Of a stretch of DNA of 64,000 bases, positions 57,266 to 64,000 are shown one piece after another (within the stretch, counting starts at the first letter, position 1; every line of letters starts with the position of its first letter). The translations under genes were made by a program, and so were the position numbers. The notes beneath the pieces are model-generated. The model was not told where the DNA came from, did not search any database, and saw nothing but the letters and a program-made list of their open reading frames with translations. This stretch comes from Sipunculus nudus (Eukaryota; Annelida; Sipuncula; Golfingiida; Sipunculidae), in NCBI GenBank assembly GCA_026874595.1, contig CM049306.1, positions 97,085,642-97,149,641 on the forward strand, read 5' to 3'.

Positions 57266-58380
57266 TTATCAGCGTTTAGTTATAAGTTATAATACCTAAT
57301 ATTAATAACATTATATTTGTACAGTCTGTGTAAAATAAATAGTTATATGTGTCACCACCAAAAGTGTGATGTGCTGCCCGACTGAACATGCATGTGCACA
57401 AAATCTAATGAACATCCATCAGTCATTTCTAAGAAAATCTGCTCAAAAACGGACATTGGAAGCGGTGGTAATAGCTTATACAGATGATCTGAAAGATGTT
57501 TATCATTTTATTATGTATAAAAAATAATAAATTTAAACTTAGAAATTTCAAAACACTTTTACCTCCTTTCGTAGACGGAAGTACCACCAGGGTTTGAACA
57601 TGAAAGGCGAAGTCAGCATGGCAAGGACAATGGTTTTAGGCCTATTTTGGCAGGGACGGAGTGACCGAAAGCTGTGCTGGTGTATAGCTTTGAAATTCTC
57701 ATCGACATATGTATCTTAATTTTCATATGAAACATTAATTGATTATATATATACGTATATATGGTCTATTCTTATGTTGATGTGTAGTTTCTGATCAAAA
57801 AGAAGGCGCTGTGCCCAGTCCCCCCCCCCTCTCAATCAACGACCTTTTTTTAGACAAATCTGATGCATGACGTTTTTGGGGTCGAGACCCCCCCCCCCCA
57901 CACCCCACACACACCTGCTCTCAGCCAACGACCTTTTTTTTTAACAATGTTATGCATGACACCCGTTGACCCCTCCCTGCAAAAAATCATGGATCCTCGC
58001 CTGGAACTTTGTATGGTAAAAGAACTGACGTTTTCCTGACGTTGTTGGGACGTCAACCTCCACTTTGTTTACAATAACTTAAAATAATTATATCAATTTA
58101 ATTTCTACAGACTGATTCTTCACATAGAGTGTTTTGTACACCAATGCCATATTTTCGTCATTCTCGATATAGATTTACCGGTTAAGCCCTCAGAGCATGC
58201 AAAAAATATAAAAAAACACTCTTTGTATTGTCACTTAAATTATCCTTTATCACAAAATAATTATATCTTAGTTTTCTGTGGGTGTTATGTCTTAAGTTTA
58301 CTTACTTTGAAACGATGGATGCCTTCCACTGCAGTTGGTATAATGTAGATTATTCAGATTATACTGATAATATGACGGCG
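57266..58380. other. Non-coding, nothing firm
   Basis: AT-rich sequence with poly-C at about 57822-57830 and 57889-57898, flanked by two similar 'caacgaccttttttt' segments about 90 bases apart. No gene is supported. Confidence 0.4.
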
Positions 58381-58399
58381 TCTCCTGAAACGATGTAAT

Positions 58400-58560
58400 C
58401 TAGTGCGTATGCGCATTTCTCAGATTTGTAAAGATAAAAACGCCAACAAACATTATCTGTTGTCTCAGGCATTGATACAGAGTAACAAACTGCTTTCTTT
58501 CTTTATACACAACCGTATTTGCCGAAAGATGGCGCTGCGCTGGCCACTTCGAAGAATAAT
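58400..58560. promoter_or_regulatory. Possible promoter-like patch
   Basis: An NRF-1-like TGCGTATGCGCA (about 58401) and a YY1-like AAGATGGCGCTGC (about 58525) lie in locally less AT-rich DNA upstream of REXO4. Such motifs occur at animal housekeeping promoters. There is no direct sign of a transcription start. Confidence 0.2.
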
Positions 58561-58714
58561 TTGAAAATCTCTGGATTTATGGAGTATTGAGGAAAATAAC
58601 CCACCATAGGACACACTTTGCATCATTTCCGACATGCAGTTCAAGAACAAAAGCGTGCGTAACCGAGGCGTGACCACAGAAAAGTTTCTTCAAGCTAAGT
58701 AATTCGATCAAGGT

Positions 58715-58797
58715 GTGATTTTCACAAGTAAGACCAACCCCAAATTACGATTATTTGTTTAGTCCCCCAAAAGGTCGTAATTGTTGGGTTCCACTTT
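58715..58797. mobile_element. Half of a pogo-like MITE
   Basis: aaaaggtcgtaattgttggg followed by ttccact resembles the right half of the 36385 MITE. The left terminus is missing. Confidence 0.45.
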
Positions 58798-59299
58798 ATC
58801 TTTCAGGCTGACCACTAAAATCAGTCAAGTTTGGCATAAGCCCGCTACAGCTAACATGGCACCGGACTTACCTCGGGCCATGGTTCCGCATTCCGTATGT
58901 TCCGCATGCACATCGCAGCAAATATGAATTCATTGCATATGACATCTTAATTTTACAGCTTATAGAGCTATATTATATGCAGCACGTGGTTATGTAATAA
59001 TAGTAAATTAATTGCAAAATCTTAGTAAATAATAAACGTTCCATAATTCACCTAAAATCATGCAGTTGTTACACACATTTCTTTATAATTACTCACTTCA
59101 AAATATGAAGGGGGTGATCCCCTAGAAAACCAAATTAATTTTCGGAATGAGTTAAAACATATAAAATTTATAGAAGATCTCCGAATCCGCGGTATCCGCG
59201 AAATCACAGAGGCATGGATAAAGTGAGGCACGGAATCTCTCCTAACGTGATAGCTCTCCAAATTTGTGGCATCAGATATGCCCAAGTATCCCAAGATGC

Positions 59300-60320
59300 A
59301 CGAAACTGGAGATTAATGTAGGTGTCACTACTAGTCATGTGTATAATATAATGCCATTATGGATCTATGGACATGCACATTTCAGGTCGATACGTCAAAT
59401 CACTCCTGAGATGAATGCATAAATGTATTTTATGAATACATGATTTTAGGTGGCTCCACCTGTCTTGTGTATGAAAAATCTGGAATGGATGTACATGCAA
59501 AATTTCAGGTGGATACATCAAACCATTCCCAAGATAAATGCCTGATAGTATTCAAATACGTGATTGAAGCAGGCGCCACCAGTCTTATTTTCGAGAAATC
59601 TTCCAAAGGTGGATGGGCATGAAACATTTCAGGGCGTGACATTGAATTACTCCCGAATTATGTGTGATATTCCAAAAAAAAAAAAAAAACCAGATTGGCG
59701 CCCGATGTAAATGACTGTAGGTGGCGCCACCAGTCTTTTCACAAGATAATTCCAAGATCTATAGACATGCAATTTTTTTCAAACGGATACATGTTACCTG
59801 TCCTCAGAAAAGGGCATCAATGTATTCTACAAAAACGGAAAGGTAGGTGGTGCCATCTGTCGGGTCCATGACAAAGTTATCAAAGCCGGATAAACGTGCA
59901 ATATTTCAGGCTGATACATCCAAATACTCCTGAGATATGGCATTTTTTACAAAAAAAAAAGCTTCATTGATGGACGCTACGTAAAAACAATAGTAGGGTG
60001 CGCCACCAGGCTTGTGTATAAGATGGAGGTATCCACGATCTATGGACATGCAACATTTCAGGCTGATACGGTAAACCACTCCTGAGTTAAAGGCATCAGT
60101 GTATTATCGAAAACGGCATGGTAGATGGCGCCACCTGTCTGATCTACGACAAAGCTATCCGAGACGGATAAACATGCAAACTTTTTTTCCAGGCATATAC
60201 ATCCATCCAGTTCTGAGTTTTGTGCAATTTCATAAAAAAAAAAACCAGATTTATGGATAGACGCCAAAGAAAACGATTGTTGTTGGCTTCACCAGTCTTA
60301 GGTACGAGATAGAGATATCC
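59300..60320 (+). repeat. Family B core array
   Basis: Eight diverged units have (g)gtggcgccacc-like motifs near 59320, 59450, 59570, 59720 (exact), 59845, 59998, 60124 and 60283. Spacing is about 125 and 155 bases in alternation. It is cut by the LINE at 60321 and resumes at 63951. Confidence 0.7.
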
Positions 60321-60692
60321 TATAAATGGTGAGAGAGAGACATTCTGATGACATCAGATTCGCCCGCCGTAAAAGGAGGCAAGCGGAAAAGACGCTGGCG
60401 AAGTTCAGTTCTAACTGTTTATCCTGAACAGGGGCGTATTCATAGGGGGGCGCAAAGGGGCGCGCCCCCCCTAAAATTCTGCTCACACTTATACCAGTCA
60501 GTTAACTACTGGCAAGTGTTATGTTTGTTAACTCAAATTTATTCTTTGTTCGATTATTTGAGTATACACACACAAAGATAAAATATGGCGTTTTATGTAA
60601 ATAAATATTTTCATGTTTCTCTTTGCACGGTTATGGTAATGTTATTCCCATGTGGAAAAGAAAGAAGAAAAACAAGAAAGATATTGTCTGTA

Positions 60693-60697
<5 letters not shown>

Positions 60698-60746
<49 letters not shown>
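60698..60746 (+). repeat. (AT)n microsatellite
   Basis: About 24 uninterrupted AT dinucleotides inside the nested element. Confidence 0.95.
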
Positions 60747-60748
<2 letters not shown>

Positions 60749-61766
60749 GATAAAATAATGTATATTTATTATTAGTTCTAAAGGTTCCAATTGACCTAAA
60801 GAGAAACTATTTTGTTGTATTTGTTGAAATTTTGTGAAGAAAGAACGAAAGCTTAGCAAGATATTGTCTGTATGTAAATGTAAAGAGTGTCAGACTTTGA
60901 AAATTTCTAAAATAAATCTAAACACTAAAGGGATTATATACTTACACATTTCTCTCATGTTTTTTACCATCTCGCTTTTCTGTTTTGTTTGTGTGCAGAA
61001 GTGAAGTCTCCGAACCCGATTATTGTTCTGTAACATGATGGTGGATGGCCAAAAACTGTTAAACAATCATGCAAGCTATTTGTACTTCCACTAGACGCTT
61101 GCTATGCCTCATTTTTAAATGAAAGCTTCCAGTTTCTTGATTCTGGGGTTATTAAAATCACCTCAAAATACCCAGCTACTGTCACTGGAGCTAGATGGTC
61201 AGGCTTTATGTCTGAAACCTGCTTTTTCAATAATGGTATAAACCTGAAAGTGGTATGCAAATAACAGTCGATGAGTATTTTTCACTTCTAATATTTCTTG
61301 TGTTTATGTACTTAAAATATCTCAGGTCAGACTTTCTTTATCTCTTTTCAACTGCAACTAGCTATAGTTCGAACTTAATTGCTGCAAAAATAATTTATCT
61401 ACGAAAGCCAATATTATGGAATTCATGAGCAGAAGCTCTGCATGAAAAACAGATGTAGTAACCTTTGACAGATTCAGTGACATATAATAGTTAATCCATT
61501 TCAGTTTTACATGTGTGCTGACCATCTTCTACTTAAAAATTACAATTAAGTTACAACACTACACTTATTGATGCATGTTTTTTTTTGTTGTTCAAATAAT
61601 GCATTATATATAGATGAAGGTCCCACGGTTAACATAATAAACAACTGGAACTGGCTACCTTACAAAATTACATATAAAAATCATTATAATTATGCACGAA
61701 CTAACAATATTTGATATGTTTAGTAGGAGACAATTTGTGGAATATCAATATAATTTTTAAAAAATA

Positions 61767-61768
<2 letters not shown>

Positions 61769-61803
<35 letters not shown>
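61769..61803 (+). repeat. (AT)n microsatellite
   Basis: About 17 AT dinucleotides near the right end of the nested element. Confidence 0.95.
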
Positions 61804-61805
<2 letters not shown>

Positions 61806-63046
61806 CATATCTAAAAGACGCAGAACAGCCTCCTTTCCCGACTTTATTGCTGCGCCCCCTCTATTTTCAAATCCTGGATACGCCACTGCTAAAATCTTCG
61901 TCAGAGAGAAAGCTTTAGTGAAAGCAGCCATTTATGAGGCCAAGAGAAGATTGACTCCAGTTCGTCATCAAAACAGCTGTTTTCTGTGTCTGGTGAGCTT
62001 CAGGGCAAGTCCCGGATAATACCTCTGCCAACTGATACACCTCGCTGTGACCTTCCGAAACGTTTTTGTGACTTTTTTTTGGCCAAAATGGAACGAATCC
62101 GTCGTGAACTTGACTCTTGTGTATGTGATTCTCCTAATATTGATGTTTATGATGATCCCTCTTTGTCCTGGTTTACACCAGCGACTGATCAGGAGATAAA
62201 TAAACTCATGTCATCACCAGCAAAAAGCTGTATACCTGATCCCTTCAGCACCCCTCCCCCCCTTTTTTTTTTAAGAAATGCATAGATGACCTTACTCCAT
62301 TGATTACATTCATTATAAATGTCTCTTTATCAACAGGTACAGTCCCTTCTCAGTTTAAAGAGGCTGTTGTGATCCCCCTTTTGAATAAAACCGGGATTAG
62401 ATCCAAATGACCATAAACATTTCAGGCAAGTTTAAAACCTTCCCTTCGTTTCTAAACTCCTTAAGAAGACTGTTTTAAAGAGGTTACAATGTCACCTTTA
62501 TGAATATAGCTTAATATAATCCACCAGTCCGCGTATAGAAGGCACCTTAGCACAGAGACCGCCGTACTGAGTGACATGGATGGTCTGCTGATGGCGGCAG
62601 ACGAGAGACGCTTTTCTCTCCTAACATTGTTGGACCGCAGTGCAGCGTTTGACACGCTTGATCATTCCATTCTGCTTAAAGGACTAAAAATTACCTTTGG
62701 TATACACGACACCGTGCTTTCATGGTTTACTTCATACCTCGCCAATCGTTCCCAAGCTGTTATGGTCGACAGTAGAAAATCAGACCACTGTACTTTGTTG
62801 TACAGGGTTCCCAGGGATCCGTGTTAGGACCTATATTGTTCACTTAATTTATATTCACAACCCCTATATCGCATAATATCTGCTTATTGTTCTTTTCATA
62901 AGTATGCTGATGACACTGAACTGTCAAAAAATAGTCAACCAAGTGAGTTCAGCTCTGTCCAGTTAAGCATACAAGCTTATCTTGAGGATGTACTATCAAG
63001 GATAACCAGCAACAAACTCAAACTGAATACTGACAAGACTGAAATT

Positions 63047-63721
63047 ATGACTGTCGGATCTAAGCCCCTTCTAAGGATGATTGACAGTGAGTCCATTAGC
63101 ATTGGGGGCTGCACTCTTCCTTTTCAAAATTCAGTGAAGTATCTAGGTGTTCGGATTGATCGTAATCTTTCAATGCATGATTATATTAGTAGTATATGTC
63201 GTGCGGCCTCTTTCGAGCTCCGCCCTATAGCTTCCATCAGGCGTTTCCTCTCTACTAATGCGTGCTGTGGGCTCATTTGCGCCACAGTAATATCTCGCCT
63301 GGATTACTGTAATTCAGTTCTTGCTGAGTTACCGGCAGAGCAAGTCTCTCGGCTACAGATGGTCCAGAATAATGCTGCGCGTCTCATTCTTAAGAAGCGT
63401 AAGACCGACCACGTCACGCCGCTGCTCAAACAGCTCCATTGGCTTCCCGTCAAGTACCGCATACAATACAAAATTGCTGTTTTTGTTTACCGCCATTTAG
63501 ATGATTCACTTCCATTATATTTGTCTTTTAAAATAATAATCTATCGGCCTTTGCGTACGCTGCCCTCGGCTGGCGGAATTCTTCTTAAAGTATACCAAAG
63601 TGCATGTAATATGAAAGTTGGTGAACGTTCCTTCCGTTTCATAGCCGCAAAAGTTTGGAATTCACTTCCCATTATACACTTAGAAAATCTCCAACCCTTG
63701 TTTTATTTAAAACTAATTTAA
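63047..63721 (+). pseudogene. LINE reverse-transcriptase C-terminal frame
   Basis: The longest open part of the LINE (224 codons). It reads VKYLGVRIDRNLSMHDYI, then RLDYCNSVLAELPAEQVSRL, then RLILKKRKTDHVTPLLKQ. These are the thumb and C-terminal motifs of L2/CR1-type reverse transcriptases. It starts after the YADD motif, so it cannot encode an active enzyme alone. Confidence 0.85.
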
Positions 63722-63891
63722 AAACGTATCTCTTTCCGCAAGCTTTTGGTAATTAATATGAATAATTTCTTTTTTTTCTTGGGTCAGGCACAGGGAGTAG
63801 ATTTCCATGAAATTGTATGTGGGTATATGTGTGTGTGTATGGATTGCGCTGTGAGTCCGACCATCGGAGAATTGGCGCTATATAAATACTA

Positions 63892-63892
<1 letters not shown>

Positions 63893-63950
<58 letters not shown>
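63893..63950 (+). repeat. (ATT)n tail of the LINE
   Basis: About 19 ATT repeats form the 3' tail, ending exactly where family-B sequence resumes (tccaagatctatg). Confidence 0.95.
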
Positions 63951-63951
<1 letters not shown>

Positions 63952-64000
63952 CCAAGATCTATGTAAATGCACAATTTCAGCCCAATACATTGAACAACTA

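Larger units (their letters stand above)
60429..61888. mobile_element. TIR DNA element nested in the LINE
   Basis: The left end is CAGGGGCGTATTCA and the inverted right end CAGTGGCGTATCCA, followed by G-rich subterminal sequence. Removing it rejoins the LINE frame as LTVYPE|IFVREKALVKAA. The flanks ctgaa and ctaaa may be a short target-site duplication. About 1460 bp, AT-rich, with two long (AT)n tracts and no transposase, so non-autonomous. The termini look hAT- or PIF-like; the superfamily is undecided. Confidence 0.7.
60321..63950 (+). mobile_element. L2/CR1-like LINE, inactive, with nested element
   Basis: It is a 5'-truncated non-LTR element. Part 1 is 60321-60428 and part 2 is 61889-63950. 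Reverse-transcriptase signatures are spread over several frames: SAAFDTLDHSILLKGL with a 'VLSWFTSYLANRSQ' block, the YADD catalytic motif at about 62903-62914, then KLNTDKTEIM and a long C-terminal frame (63047-63721) containing HVTPLLKQLHWLPVKYRIQY. Stops and frameshifts (after 62285, around 62400-62560, at 62824) disable it. The 3' end reads gaattggcgctatataaata plus (ATT)n, a CR1/L2-type tail. It splits a family-B unit with about five bases (tatcc) repeated at the edges. Confidence 0.85.

Noticed and set aside
58525-58560. Short gene starting at the ATG of aagatggcgctgcg
   Set aside because: The frame ends after 11 codons; the motif is kept only as a weak promoter hint.
60611-60859. Open frame rich in Ile-Tyr
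   Set aside because: It is a reading of the (AT)n microsatellite.

Overview
The window is nuclear DNA from an intron-rich, AT-rich invertebrate animal. The signs are GT-AG introns, split homologues of animal proteins, LINE/SINE/DNA-transposon relics and many microsatellites. The repeat style, short satellite-like cores inside dispersed elements, recalls marine lophotrochozoans such as molluscs. That placement is inference, and no species can be named. Nothing bacterial or viral is visible.

Two protein genes stand out and converge tail to tail. On the + strand (6187-26737) 14 exons join in a consistent phase into about 797 residues of a Roco-family protein: a Roc GTPase domain with P-loop GASGAGKT and G3 DMTG, then a COR-like region and a C-terminal tail, most like MFHAS1-type proteins. 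Its 5' exons are not identified. On the - strand (53102-29003) seven exons give a complete 452-residue REXO4-type RNA exonuclease with an intact DEDDh active site. One of its introns is 15 kb long and filled with repeats.

Repeats dominate the rest. Three sequence-unrelated element families (called A, B and C here) share one architecture: a 5' hairpin, a tandem satellite-like core, a 3' subterminal copy of the hairpin arm, a second hairpin, and a CTAG or CTTG end followed by T. This resembles Helitron/Helentron-associated non-autonomous elements (DINE-1/HINE type). Cores of all three carry the 12-bp palindrome GGTGGCGCCACC. Other insertions are an L1/Tx1-like LINE fragment (3597-5376), a tRNA-derived SINE (22832-23276), a pogo-like MITE (36385-36561), and a nest at 59-64 kb where a TIR element sits inside an L2/CR1-like LINE that itself sits inside a family-B array.

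The most unusual single locus is 6291-9150. The 3' end of the Roc P-loop exon together with its 5' splice site has been amplified into about 41 near-identical 70-bp units with a 14/15-unit higher-order pattern, so about 41 copies of one donor site stand in a row. The acceptor side of the same exon is also tandemly duplicated (41 bp, twice).

Layout: 1-3018 repeat plus exon-like fragments of unknown status; 3019-6097 family B with LINE insertion; 6187-26737 Roco gene with repeats in its introns; 26738-29002 convergent intergenic; 29003-53102 REXO4 gene; 53103-59070 mostly plain non-coding DNA; 59070-64000 nested repeats.
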